Shown here one piece after another: positions 17,782 to 27,037 of a DNA stretch of 64,000 nt; position 1 is the first letter of the stretch; every line of letters begins with the position of its first letter. The notes below the pieces were generated by a model. The model saw only the letters and a list, made by a program, of their open reading frames with translations. It did no database searches and was not told the DNA's origin. The stretch lies in the NCBI GenBank assembly GCA_963721115.1, contig CAVRIA010000009.1, positions 223,185-287,184 of the forward strand. Direction: 5' to 3'. This stretch comes from CAVRIA01 sp963721115. GTDB taxonomy: Bacteria; Desulfobacterota; Binatia; HRBIN30; CADEER01. Both the position numbers and the translations under genes were made by a program.

Positions 17782-19542
17782 ATGCGCTTCCGCTTGCGGC
17801 GGCCGTCGCTTTTGATCGCAGTCCTGCTCCTCTCGCTGGGCGCCCGGCCGCTGTCGGCCGCGACCGTCACGGTGGTCAACGACGACGGGGCGGGCGAAGG
17901 TTTCAACGATCCCACTGCGGTGGCGCCGGTGGGGGGCAACCCGGGGGTGACCCTGGGAGCGCAACGGCTGAACGCTTTCCAGTACGCCGCCTCGATCTGG
18001 GGCGCGGTCCTGCACAGCGACGTCGAGATCCGCATCGCCGCCAGCTTCGACCCGCTCGACTGCGGCTCCGCCTCGGCCCTGCTCGGCTCCGCTGGCCCCG
18101 AGACCGTGCACCGCGACTTCACCAACGCGCCGCGGCCCGCCACCTGGTACCCGCAGGCGCTCGCCAATGCCCTGGCCGGGGTCGACCTGGACCCGGGCAC
18201 GGACGATGTGTTCGCCCAGTTCAGCAGCGTTCTCGGAACCACCTGCGCCTTTCCGCAGAGCTGGTACTACGGTCTGGACGGGGCTCCAGGGGCCAGCCAG
18301 ATCGACCTGGTGACGGTGGTTCTGCACGAGCTGGCGCACGGCCTCGGCTTCATCAGTCTGGTCGGTCTGTCGAACGGAGCACCGTTTCTCGGTTTCGACG
18401 ACGTCTACATGCTCGACCTGGAGAACCATCTCACCGGCGTGCTGTTCCCGGACATGACCGACGGCGAGCGGCTGAGCGCCAGCACCGCCACCGGCAACCT
18501 GCACTGGGTCGGCGCCGGGGTGGTGAGCTCGGCCACCGGGCTGTCGTCCGGCCGCGATCCGCTCTCCGGGCACGTGGAGATGTACGCGCCCGATCCGGCG
18601 CAGAGCGGATCGTCGGTTTCCCACTTCAGCACGTCGCTCTCCCCGAACGAGCTGATGGAGCCGTTCTACACCGCCGCGGATCACGACGTTTCCCTGACGG
18701 CCCAGCTGCTCTTCGACATCGGCTGGCTGCCGAGCGACTGCGGCAACGGCATCCTCGACGCGGGAGAGCAGTGCGACGACGACAACGACGTCGGCGGCGA
18801 CGGCTGCACGGGCTGCCGGGTGGATCTCTGTTACGCCTGCGCCGGCGAGCCGTCGGCCTGCGCGCCGGACGACGGCGCATCCTGCGACGACGGAAACGCC
18901 TGCACGTCCTCCGACCAATGCACGGGGGGTGTCTGTGCCGGGACTCCCGATACGGGCACCACCTGCGACGACGGCAACCCGTGCACGCACGGCGACCAGT
19001 GCGTGGCCGGCGCCTGCGTCACCGACGCCGCCCCGCTGACTTCGTGCGGCGAGTCCACGGTTGCCGGCAAGGGATTGCTTCTGCTCAAGGATGGGACGCC
19101 GAGCTCGAAGGACAAGCTCATCTGGAAGTGGCTGAAAGGCGAGGCCACGCAGGCGAGCCTCGACTTCGGAGACCCCACCGCCGCGACGGACTACCTTCTC
19201 TGTATCTACGACAAGCCGTCGGGGATGGACCGGGCGATCCTGAGCGACGACATTCCGGCCGGATCGGGCTGGCAGTCCTTCGGCGCCGGCTTCAAGTTCA
19301 AGGACAAGAGCAAGAGCCCCAGCCCGGCCGGCATCGCCCTGGTGCTGCTCAAGGAGGGGGAGGCCGGCAAGGCGAAGATCATCGTCAAGGGGCGCGGCGC
19401 CAATCTCGGGATGCCCGACCTGACGGATCTGCACCCGCCGCTGACCGTCCAGCTCAGCCAGGGCGCGACCTGCTGGCAGGCGACCTTCGGCTCCAACGTG
19501 CTGAAGAGCGACGCGCGCCAGTTCAAAGCCAAGGCCGATTGA
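17782..19542 (+). CDS. Secreted zinc metalloprotease-like protein with Cys-rich repeats
   Basis: 586 residues. Signal peptide (residues 1-26, ending LSA). A catalytic-type helix VVLHELAHGLGF (HExxH) lies near residue 187; the region before it has the look of a PA-less secreted metallopeptidase. A DUF4215-type repeat follows (CGNGILDAGEQCDDDND...GDGCTGC), then tandem CDDGNxCT...CxxGxC repeats (about 345-425) and a C-terminal beta-rich domain from about residue 435 (GKGLLLLKDG...). Such Cys-rich repeats are common in Myxococcota-like and Binatota-like surface proteins. The last 50 bp of the gene lie inside a duplicated segment. Confidence 0.7.
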   Translation: MRFRLRRPSLLIAVLLLSLGARPLSAATVTVVNDDGAGEGFNDPTAVAPVGGNPGVTLGAQRLNAFQYAASIWGAVLHSDVEIRIAASFDPLDCGSASALLGSAGPETVHRDFTNAPRPATWYPQALANALAGVDLDPGTDDVFAQFSSVLGTTCAFPQSWYYGLDGAPGASQIDLVTVVLHELAHGLGFISLVGLSNGAPFLGFDDVYMLDLENHLTGVLFPDMTDGERLSASTATGNLHWVGAGVVSSATGLSSGRDPLSGHVEMYAPDPAQSGSSVSHFSTSLSPNELMEPFYTAADHDVSLTAQLLFDIGWLPSDCGNGILDAGEQCDDDNDVGGDGCTGCRVDLCYACAGEPSACAPDDGASCDDGNACTSSDQCTGGVCAGTPDTGTTCDDGNPCTHGDQCVAGACVTDAAPLTSCGESTVAGKGLLLLKDGTPSSKDKLIWKWLKGEATQASLDFGDPTAATDYLLCIYDKPSGMDRAILSDDIPAGSGWQSFGAGFKFKDKSKSPSPAGIALVLLKEGEAGKAKIIVKGRGANLGMPDLTDLHPPLTVQLSQGATCWQATFGSNVLKSDARQFKAKAD

Positions 19543-19713
19543 GCTGCGACGGGCGCTTCGACGGCGAGGTAACCATCGAGAAGATCACCGGCACCTTGAG
19601 CGCGCCCGCCGTCTTCGCCGTGAAGCTAACAGCCCGTTGAAAAAGTCGAAACGCCCTTCGACAAGCATGTCCGGGTTTTTCAACGGGCTGCTAACCGCGA
19701 CCAAGGCTCTCGA
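19493..19713. repeat. Copy 1 of a 155-bp duplication (with hairpin insertion)
   Basis: Covers the 3' end of the metalloprotease gene and about 150 bp beyond. It is nearly identical to 20453-20608, including the shared stop codon and CTGCGACGGGCGCTTCGACG. Copy 1 differs by a clean 61-bp insertion at 19630-19690. The two direct copies flank the DUF2442/DUF4160 pair. Confidence 0.8.
19630..19690. mobile_element. 61-bp mobile hairpin element with target duplication
   Basis: Perfect 15-bp terminal inverted repeats (CAGCCCGTTGAAAAA and TTTTTCAACGGGCTG) enclose a 31-base centre. CTAA flanks it on both sides (19626-19629 and 19691-19694). The second copy of the surrounding duplication (20453-20608) has an uninterrupted GTAACCGCGACC at the same point, so the element inserted after the duplication and duplicated 3-4 bases. 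No coding capacity; it resembles a MITE or REP-like element moved in trans. Confidence 0.72.
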
Positions 19714-19828
19714 CCGCAGCGCGGCCGCTGGCCAAAGGGCGATCTGGAGGTGCGACCATTGGGCATCGCCGGCCACCTGCGAGCCCTGCGCGCCGCCACC
19801 GCGAAGTCTCGATAAACTAAGAAACCAA

Positions 19829-20125
19829 TTACGTCCCCTTTCCGCGTCCCAACGCTTGTGGGCCGCGACCGGCTTCCTTCGTCTCCTCCGGGGGTGGTCC
19901 GTCCCAGATCAGCACGTCCGGACACAAGTCTGCTCCGTTAGGCCACACAACCGTTCCGCCCTCAGCGCGCGCCATGCCAAAAAGGTGCGGGCTGTGCTTG
20001 AGCGGTTCAAATACAGGCCCGATCATCAGCGGTGCGACATCGCGCTCGAGTGTGGAACCGTCGGTCAGCGTCAAGCGGAGGCGAAACCCCTCGACCACCT
20101 CCACCTCTCGAACTCGTAGCAGTTT
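19829..20125 (-). CDS. DUF2442 domain protein
   Basis: 98 residues from the ATG at 20125. The DUF2442 pattern is visible: an N-terminal strand VREVEVVEGFRLRLTLTDG, then RDVAPLMIGPVFEPLK and the closing GTVVWPNGADLCPDVL. These small proteins often sit beside DUF4160 proteins and are proposed toxin-antitoxin-like partners; the biochemical role is unproven. A start at 20158 would overlap the upstream gene and is less likely. Confidence 0.75.
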   Translation of the reverse strand, partial: KLLRVREVEVVEGFRLRLTLTDGSTLERDVAPLMIGPVFEPLKHSPHLFGMARAEGGTVVWPNGADLCPDVLIWDGPPPEETKEAGRGPQALGRGKGT

Positions 20126-20141
20126 CATAACGTGTCTCTTG

Positions 20142-20402
20142 CTAATCAAGTGGGACAATCGGCTCGGGAACCCGCCCGGTTCGCGCCAACTCCCAATCCT
20201 GTTTGAGCTGTGTGCGGTGGAGCGCGGCCCATTCCAGCACGAGCGCCAGCGCCCGACGCGGCAAGGCGCCGCGGTACACCGCCAGGGTGTCGATCTCGAT
20301 CAGCGCTTCGTGCTCCCCGTATTCGGCGTGGAAGTGAGCTGGAAGGTGATCGTTGTAGAACATCTTGATGACGATTCCGAAGAAGCGGCTGATCTCCGGC
20401 AT
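20142..20402 (-). CDS. DUF4160 domain protein
   Basis: 86 residues from the ATG at 20402. MPEISRFFGIVIKMFYNDHLPAHFHAEYGEHE... is the typical DUF4160 N-terminus with the conserved H-x-P-x-H-x-H cluster, followed by IEIDTLAVYRGALPRRALALV. It precedes the DUF2442 gene by 16 bp, the usual arrangement. The pair lies between two direct repeats, suggesting acquisition or movement as a cassette. Confidence 0.78.
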   Translation of the reverse strand: MPEISRFFGIVIKMFYNDHLPAHFHAEYGEHEALIEIDTLAVYRGALPRRALALVLEWAALHRTQLKQDWELARTGRVPEPIVPLD

Positions 20403-20452
20403 GGCTGGGATTATGCCGGGTCGCGGAAGGCTTTGCACGTGCTGGAGCATGG

Positions 20453-20608
20453 CCAACGTCCTAAAGAGCGACGCGCGCCAGTTCAAAGCCAAGGCCGATT
20501 GAGCTGCGACGGGCGCTTCGACGGCGAGGTAACCATCGAGAAGATCACCCGCAGCTTGAGCTCGCCCTCCGTCTCCGCCGTGAAGGTAACCGCGACCAAG
20601 GCTCGTCG
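20453..20608. repeat. Copy 2 of the 155-bp duplication
   Basis: Direct repeat of 19493-19713 without the 61-bp hairpin. It includes an orphan copy of the metalloprotease C-terminus (SDARQFKAKAD plus stop) and cuts off the 3' end of the minus-strand antitoxin gene that runs into it. Confidence 0.8.
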
Positions 20609-20961
20609 AGCTTCTCCACCGTCGGCACGGACACCCCTTGCTCGTAACGCGCATAGGCGTTCCGAGATCTTGCGCCGAGGCGCTGCGCCACCTGGGCCAG
20701 GGTGAGCCCGCTCCTTTGCCGCTGCCTTCGCAGCAGTAGACTGATCATCGCACGGGAGTCTTCCGAGCCGACCTCGAAGTCGTCTGCCCCGGTCGGGTGG
20801 ATCTGCACCGAAAAGCCCCTCCGATCGACCATGGTGGCGAACCAGTCGGAGATCATCTCGAACGCCTCCTTGCGCGAACGGCCCTGGGTCATCGCGTCGA
20901 AGACGGGGACCTCCGCCAGCCACCATCTCCCGTTCCTGCAGATCCTGCCCTGAAAACGCAT
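20545..20961 (-). pseudogene. HicB-like/XRE antitoxin, C-terminus replaced by the duplication
   Basis: 138 residues as read. N-terminal HicB-like fold (GRICRNGRWWLAEVPVFDAM, RSRKEAFEMISDWFA) followed by an XRE helix-turn-helix (SGLTLAQVAQRLGARSRNAY, then YEQGVSVPTVEKLDE). After LDE the reading enters copy 2 of the duplication and ends in an unrelated Arg/Ser-rich tail, so the natural C-terminus is lost. The helix-turn-helix itself is complete, so DNA binding may survive. Confidence 0.65.
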
Positions 20962-20963
20962 CG

Positions 20964-21170
20964 TCAGCCCTTCTTTCCCGCGCGGATGAGGATCGCTGCC
21001 GCCAGCTTCTCGTTGATCTCCGTGTGCGCGAGCTCAGGCCGTGACGAAGCGCTGCACTTGGTCTATGACGGCCTGCAGATCCGCCAGTGCCTGGTCGGCG
21101 AGATGCCGATCGTAGAAGTCGTGCGGGATGTTGTCGGGCAGGCCGTTGGGATAGCGCTTTGAGTCGCACT
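20964..21170 (-). pseudogene. Degenerate remnant upstream of the antitoxin
   Basis: Two short overlapping readable pieces: one ending VIDQVQRFVTA (stop at 21034) that begins near CDSKRYPNGLPDNIPHDFYD, and one ending EINEKLAAAILIRAGKKG (stop at 20964). Neither has a convincing start. This is the position expected for a cognate partner gene; I cannot name the family. Confidence 0.3.
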
Positions 21171-21176
21171 CCTTTC

Positions 21177-21234
21177 GGGACGTAGGGCCGAGTCGGCCGA
21201 CTTGACGAACTCGGCCGACCCGGCCCTACGTCCC
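21177..21234. terminator. Long 24-bp hairpin downstream of the MATE gene
   Basis: Arms 21177-21200 and 21211-21234 (beginning GGGACGTAGGGCCG and ending CGGCCCTACGTCCC) pair over 24 positions with one A/C mismatch and a 10-base loop. It follows the MATE stop by 31 bp. It has no clear T-tract and may be a REP-type transcription or RNA-end element. Confidence 0.65.
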
Positions 21235-21264
21235 CTCCGTCCCCCTCCGTCCCCGACAATCGAT

Positions 21265-22686
21265 CTACCTCGTGGCTACGGTGGAGAGGGGTCTCTCGAC
21301 CGGCTGTGCCGGCGCTTCGCGGCGCAGGCGCAGGATCGCGACCCGGAAGAGCGAGGCGAGGGTCAGGCAGGAGAAGACATTGCCGGCGGCGATGGCGACG
21401 AACACCGATTGCGCGCCCCAGCCGAGGGCGCGCGTCAGCACCAGGGCCGCCGTCACCACCGCGGCAACGCGCACGATCATCACCGCCAGCGGCACGGTGG
21501 CGCGTCCGATTCCCTGGAAGGAAGACGCGATCACCATCGCCGTGACCGTGAACAGATAGGAAGGCGCGACGGCGCGCAGGTACTCCGCCCCGATGCGGTG
21601 GATCTCGGGCGAGGCCGTGAAGATGCCGAGCCAGAGGTGCGGCCGGGCGACGGCGATCAGAACCGGGACCGCCACCACCCCGACGGCGAGCAGACCGGCG
21701 CGCGTGACGTAGCGCTCGATCAGGTCCGGCCGGCGGGCTCCGGTAGCCATGCCGATCAACGTCAGAGCCGCCACCGCGAGGCCGTAGCCGATGGAGAAGA
21801 GCAGGAAGTCGAGGCGCGTGCCGAGGCCGTAGGCCGCCAGGTACTCGGGGCCCAGGTGGGCGAGGATGGCCGTCAGGACGATGAGCGCGACGTAGTTGAG
21901 CCCGGCGGAGAGGGAGGCGGGTATGCCGACGCGCAGAATCTCCGCGAAGTGGCGGCGCGCGACGCTGGCCGGAAAGACGCGGGGATGGACTACGCCATGG
22001 CCTCCGAAGATGTGGCGGGCGCGCGGCAGGGAGCCGATGAGCTGGCCGCCCAGGGTGGCGAGCGGCGCGCCGACGAGGCCGAGATCGGCGACGAACATCA
22101 GCAGCGGGGTGAGAACGATCTGCAGGACCAGGGAGAGCGTCGCGCAGAAGGCGGGGATCCGCACGTTGCCCTCGCCGCGCATGATGCTGTCGAAGGTGCC
22201 ACACGCGAAGCTGATGGCGAGACCGGCGAACAGGGTGCGCCCGAAGAGGGTCGCCTGGCGCAGGACCTCGTCGCGGCCGCCCATGACGTGGAAGATCGCC
22301 CCGGCGCCGAGCTCGAGCCCTACCGTGAAGACCACGGCCGCCCCCATCGACAGCAGCAAGGCGTGCTCGGCCGCCGCGCGCGCCCGGCCGACGTGGCCGG
22401 CGCCGAGGTTGCGCGCGATGGCGGAGGACACCCCGGCCCCGAGGCCGCCGCTCATCACGGTGATGACGATGAGCGAGATCGGAAAGACGAGCGACATCGC
22501 CGCAATGGAGACGTCGCCGAGGCGGCTGACGAAGTACGTCTGCAGGATGTTCGAGGTCGTGGCGATCATCATGACCGCCGTCGTCGGCGCGGCGAGGTCG
22601 ACGATGGCACGCAGCGGGTGGCGGTCGAGCAGAGCGAGGGGCGCGTCCCGTTCGGCCGGACGCGGCGGCGCGGCGGCCGGCGTCAT
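21265..22686 (-). CDS. MATE family efflux transporter
   Basis: 473 residues from the ATG at 22686, with 12 predicted membrane helices in two homologous halves. MMIATTSNILQTYFVSRLG at the first helix and the repeated MATE pattern in the second half (IPASLSAGLNYVALIVLTAI) support the family, a Na+ or H+ coupled exporter of cationic or polyspecific compounds. An in-frame ATG at 22710 would overlap the preceding zinc-ribbon gene. Last gene of a three-gene unit. Confidence 0.85.
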   Translation of the reverse strand: MTPAAAPPRPAERDAPLALLDRHPLRAIVDLAAPTTAVMMIATTSNILQTYFVSRLGDVSIAAMSLVFPISLIVITVMSGGLGAGVSSAIARNLGAGHVGRARAAAEHALLLSMGAAVVFTVGLELGAGAIFHVMGGRDEVLRQATLFGRTLFAGLAISFACGTFDSIMRGEGNVRIPAFCATLSLVLQIVLTPLLMFVADLGLVGAPLATLGGQLIGSLPRARHIFGGHGVVHPRVFPASVARRHFAEILRVGIPASLSAGLNYVALIVLTAILAHLGPEYLAAYGLGTRLDFLLFSIGYGLAVAALTLIGMATGARRPDLIERYVTRAGLLAVGVVAVPVLIAVARPHLWLGIFTASPEIHRIGAEYLRAVAPSYLFTVTAMVIASSFQGIGRATVPLAVMIVRVAAVVTAALVLTRALGWGAQSVFVAIAAGNVFSCLTLASLFRVAILRLRREAPAQPVERPLSTVATR

Positions 22687-22690
22687 CTCG

Positions 22691-22891
22691 TCATCGAGAT
22701 CGGGTCGCATCCGGATCCGGAGCGGGCTCGAAGCCGCGGCACTCGAGCACGGGCAGGCGCGGGTAGCGGGGAAAGTCCATGTCGCCGTGCGCCAGCCGGC
22801 AGAGCAGGAAGACCGAGCCACGCCCGCTTTCGATGCGGCGGGCGTGGCGACATCGATCGCACAGGCCGGCCGGGCTCGATGCGTCGTTCAC
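22691..22891 (-). CDS. Small zinc-ribbon protein (conserved hypothetical)
   Basis: 66 residues. CDRCRHARRIESGRGSVFLL is followed by a third Cys (LLCRLA) and a fourth in LPVLECRGFEP, a four-Cys zinc site. The FPRYPRLPVLxCxGFEP ending is a pattern I associate with short conserved hypothetical proteins. The ATG overlaps the hydrolase stop as ATGA, so translation is coupled. Role unknown. Confidence 0.68.
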   Translation of the reverse strand: MNDASSPAGLCDRCRHARRIESGRGSVFLLCRLAHGDMDFPRYPRLPVLECRGFEPAPDPDATRSR

Positions 22892-23742
22892 GCCCCGCTC
22901 GCGGATGCCGGTCGCGCCCCCGGCGCGACGGTCGAGCCCGGCGAGCCGAGCACCGAGCCGATGAAGCGGAGCACCTCGTTTGCCACCCGCTGCCGCTCCA
23001 CGTCGACGGTGATCACGTGGTGGCTCGCCGGCAGCAGTACCGTCTCGCGCAGGTGGGGCAGGCCGTTCTGCAGAATGGCCAGGTTGGATGGGGGCGTCGT
23101 GTGGTCGTGCCGCCCCTGAATGGCGATCGCCGGCTGCTCGATCTCGGGCAACAGGGCGCGCACCTGGCGCTCGAGCTCGACGAGCTGCAGAACGCTGCGC
23201 AGGGGCATGCGGCCGTATCCCGGATGGACCGCGCGCGCCTCCGGGTCGGCGATGTCGCTGCCCCGCTTGTCGACGTAGCGCAGCCGCGCGGGCAGCAGCG
23301 GCACCAACAGGCGGCCGACGGCCGCGAGGCGCGCCGGCCAGGGATTGGCGAGGACGAGCGCCGTCGAGAGGAGGGCCAGACAGGACACGGCGGGCTCGGC
23401 GTGCGCCAAACGCAGAACGAGCAGACTCCCCAGCGACAGGCCGATGGCGGCGACCGAGGAGCAGCTCTGCCGCAGCTCCGCCAGACCGCTCTCGGCGGAG
23501 GCGTACCAGTCCTGCCAGCGGCAGCGCTCGAGCTCCTCGACGCTCGATGCGTGGCCGGCCAGGCGCACTCCGGCCACCGTGTAACCGGCCCCGTGCAGGC
23601 GCTCGCCCAGATAGCGCATTTCGTAGGGAGTACCGGTCAGGCCGTGAACGAGCAGGCAGCCGCGGTCGCCGCCGGGCAGAAAAAACGCGTCGGTGGGCGG
23701 CTCGGCGAGCCGTCCCTCTCGCTTTTCGGGGCCGTGCACCAT
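22888..23742 (-). CDS. Alpha/beta hydrolase (carboxylesterase-like)
   Basis: 284 residues from the ATG at 23742. Oxyanion segment LLVHGLTGTPYEMRYLGERL, nucleophile elbow GLSLG near residue 103, acid in GRHDHTTPP near 213 and catalytic His in ASHHVIT near 241 give a full triad. The layout matches monoglyceride-lipase/Est30-type carboxylesterases. First gene of the unit with the zinc-ribbon and MATE genes. Confidence 0.82.
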   Translation of the reverse strand: MVHGPEKREGRLAEPPTDAFFLPGGDRGCLLVHGLTGTPYEMRYLGERLHGAGYTVAGVRLAGHASSVEELERCRWQDWYASAESGLAELRQSCSSVAAIGLSLGSLLVLRLAHAEPAVSCLALLSTALVLANPWPARLAAVGRLLVPLLPARLRYVDKRGSDIADPEARAVHPGYGRMPLRSVLQLVELERQVRALLPEIEQPAIAIQGRHDHTTPPSNLAILQNGLPHLRETVLLPASHHVITVDVERQRVANEVLRFIGSVLGSPGSTVAPGARPASASGA

Positions 23743-23906
23743 CTCCGGATTCGAATTGCCGTCCTCGCGTCGCAGAATATTCCCTCTCCCCATCCTTTGA
23801 CCAGGACCGAGTGCCCGGCCCGGTGCCGAGGTCGCCCGGCCCGGTTCGAGCGTGCGCGGCGGCGCGGCGCGGAGACGATCGGGCCGCGCGGGTCGCGCCG
23901 CACGGC

Positions 23907-25808
23907 TCAGATCTTGCCGGCGGTCGTCGTGTAGCCCTGGCCGAGCTCGATCTGCGCCCCGTTCTTCAGCTCGGTGAGGAACTGCTGCAGGGTGACGTTC
24001 TCGAGGGCCTGCTCCATGCGTTGCTTCAGCGCCGCCTTGTCCGACTGGAACTTGGACTCGTCGGCAGGGATCTGCTTCGCCAGCACGGCCACGACGGCGT
24101 CCCCGTTCGCCGAGTACACGCCGGGGGCGACAGGGTCCTGCTCGGTCAGCCGGAAGGCCGCCTCCGCGAGGTCCGGAACGCTGCCGAGCTTGGCGATGTA
24201 GCTGGCCTGACGACCGAACGGCCCCGTCTCCTCGACGGTCACGTTCTCCTGCTGGGCCAGAGCCTCGATGTTCTTGCTCGCCTTCAGCTTCTCGAGCAGC
24301 TCCTTGGCATGCGCGGCCGCCATGTCCTCCGCCTTCTTCTCGCGCAGGGCGGACTCGACCTTGTCGCGGATCTTGTCGAGCTCGGGCACGTAGCTGTCGA
24401 TGTGCTCGCCGACCGTGAAGACCACGTAGCCGGAGTCGAGCGTGACGATCTCCCCGGAGTCGTTCGCCGCCGTGGCGAAGGCCGACTTGGTCAGGTCGGC
24501 GCTCTTGCCCAGCCCGGGCACGGGCTCGGCGCCAGCGAAAGGCGGCGTCGTCTGCACCGTCAGGCCGTCGTCGGTCCCGATGGCGTCGAGCTGGTCGCCG
24601 TCGAGCAGCCGGTCCTGGGCGTCTTCCGCTTTCTGCAGGGCGACGCCGCGCGCCCGGTTCTTCTGGATCGCCTCGACGATGCTCTTGCGAACGGCCTCGA
24701 GAGGCTCGACCGAGGCCGCGTGCTTTTCCTCGACCTTGATGATCTCCAGTCCCGCCGGCGTCTCCACCAGGCCGCTGATGGCGCCTGGGGCGAGCTGGAA
24801 GGCCGCTTCGTCGAACGGCGCCGACATCACGCCGCGCGCGAAGAAGCCGAGGTCGCCTCCCTCGGCGGCGGTCGGATCCTGCGAGTACTCGCGCGCCAGG
24901 GCGGCGAAGTCCTCTCCCTTCTTGGCGCGCTCGAGCGCCTCGTCGGCGCGCTTGCGGATGTCGGCCTTCTGCTCGTCGGTGGCGACGGCGGGAATCTTGA
25001 ACAGGATGTGGCGCGCCCGCACCTCCTCCGGCTTGCGGTACTCCTCCTTGTGCGAATCGTAGTAGACCCGAATGTCCTCGTCGCTGGGCTTCACCTCGCC
25101 CGCGAAGTCCTCCGGCCGGAAGAGCAGGTAGCTGATGCGGACGCGCTCCGGCTCGCGGAAACGGTCCGGGTTGTCGGCGAGGTACTTCTTCAGCTCCGCG
25201 TCGTCGATGGTCACCTTGTCGCGGAAGCTGGCCGCCGGGATACGGACGAAGCGCAGCTCCACCTGGGAGTTCTCGTAGCGGTAGCGCTCCTTCACCTCGG
25301 CGTCGGTGACGTGGACGCCCGCCGTCACCAGCTCCTGAAGCTTCGTCACCAGGAGCTGACGGCGCTGTGATTCCTCGAAGTCGGCCGGTTTGAGGCCGTT
25401 CGCCTGCAGCGTGTTCAGGTAGGCCTGCTTCTCGAAATGCCCGTCGACCTGAAAGGCGGAGATGGCGGCGATCGAGTCGCGCAGCTCCTCCTCGCCCACC
25501 CGCAGCCCGAGCCGATGCGCCTCCTGGCTGAGAAGCTCGGTGTTGATGAGCTGCTCGAGCGCCTGCTTGCGGAGGAACGCCTCGGGGGCGCTCTGCTGCG
25601 ACATGTTGCGAAAGGCGCGGGAAAGATTCTGGTAGGCGCGGTTGAAGTCCTGCGTGGTGATGACCTCGTCGTTCACCTTGGCGACGAGCTCCATCTGGTT
25701 CAGCCCGACGGTCCCGATACCCCAGAACATGAACACGACGACGATGACGCCGAAGATGATCTTGAGGGCAAGACTCTCGGAGGCGTTCTTGCGCAACGAA
25801 TCCAGCAC
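23907..25808 (-). CDS. PpiD/SurA-like periplasmic peptidyl-prolyl isomerase
   Basis: 633 residues from a GTG at 25808 with GGAG about 10 bases upstream. One N-terminal membrane anchor (residues 15-36), then a SurA-type chaperone domain (VNDEVITTQDFNRAYQ...). A parvulin domain (about 255-360) has RARHILFKIP, LAREYSQDPTAAEGGDLGFF and PFDEAAFQLAPGAISGLVET. A second rotamase-like half follows. It assists folding of exported proteins at the inner membrane. Read divergently from mreB. Confidence 0.85.
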   Translation of the reverse strand: MLDSLRKNASESLALKIIFGVIVVVFMFWGIGTVGLNQMELVAKVNDEVITTQDFNRAYQNLSRAFRNMSQQSAPEAFLRKQALEQLINTELLSQEAHRLGLRVGEEELRDSIAAISAFQVDGHFEKQAYLNTLQANGLKPADFEESQRRQLLVTKLQELVTAGVHVTDAEVKERYRYENSQVELRFVRIPAASFRDKVTIDDAELKKYLADNPDRFREPERVRISYLLFRPEDFAGEVKPSDEDIRVYYDSHKEEYRKPEEVRARHILFKIPAVATDEQKADIRKRADEALERAKKGEDFAALAREYSQDPTAAEGGDLGFFARGVMSAPFDEAAFQLAPGAISGLVETPAGLEIIKVEEKHAASVEPLEAVRKSIVEAIQKNRARGVALQKAEDAQDRLLDGDQLDAIGTDDGLTVQTTPPFAGAEPVPGLGKSADLTKSAFATAANDSGEIVTLDSGYVVFTVGEHIDSYVPELDKIRDKVESALREKKAEDMAAAHAKELLEKLKASKNIEALAQQENVTVEETGPFGRQASYIAKLGSVPDLAEAAFRLTEQDPVAPGVYSANGDAVVAVLAKQIPADESKFQSDKAALKQRMEQALENVTLQQFLTELKNGAQIELGQGYTTTAGKI

Positions 25809-25961
25809 GTGTCGTTACTCCTGCAAAGTGGGACACCCTAATGAAGGGCTCCCGCAAAAGCAAACTTGCCCGGTTCCACCTTGCCCTGGTTGGGGAATTC
25901 TGGTACGCACGCCCCGTCATAACGCAGCGCACCACGGGGCAGATACCAAGAACGGCGGGCA
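25809..25961. other. Divergent intergenic region between ppiD-like gene and mreB
   Basis: 153 bp that must contain both promoters. I see AT-richer patches (ATTCTGGTACG, TCATAACG) but no pair of boxes good enough to assign, and no hairpin. Confidence 0.3.
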
Positions 25962-26997
<1,036 letters not shown>

Positions 26998-27037
26998 GCG
27001 CGCCGCGCGGGTCCACGCCGGCCGCCGACCTTCGGGC

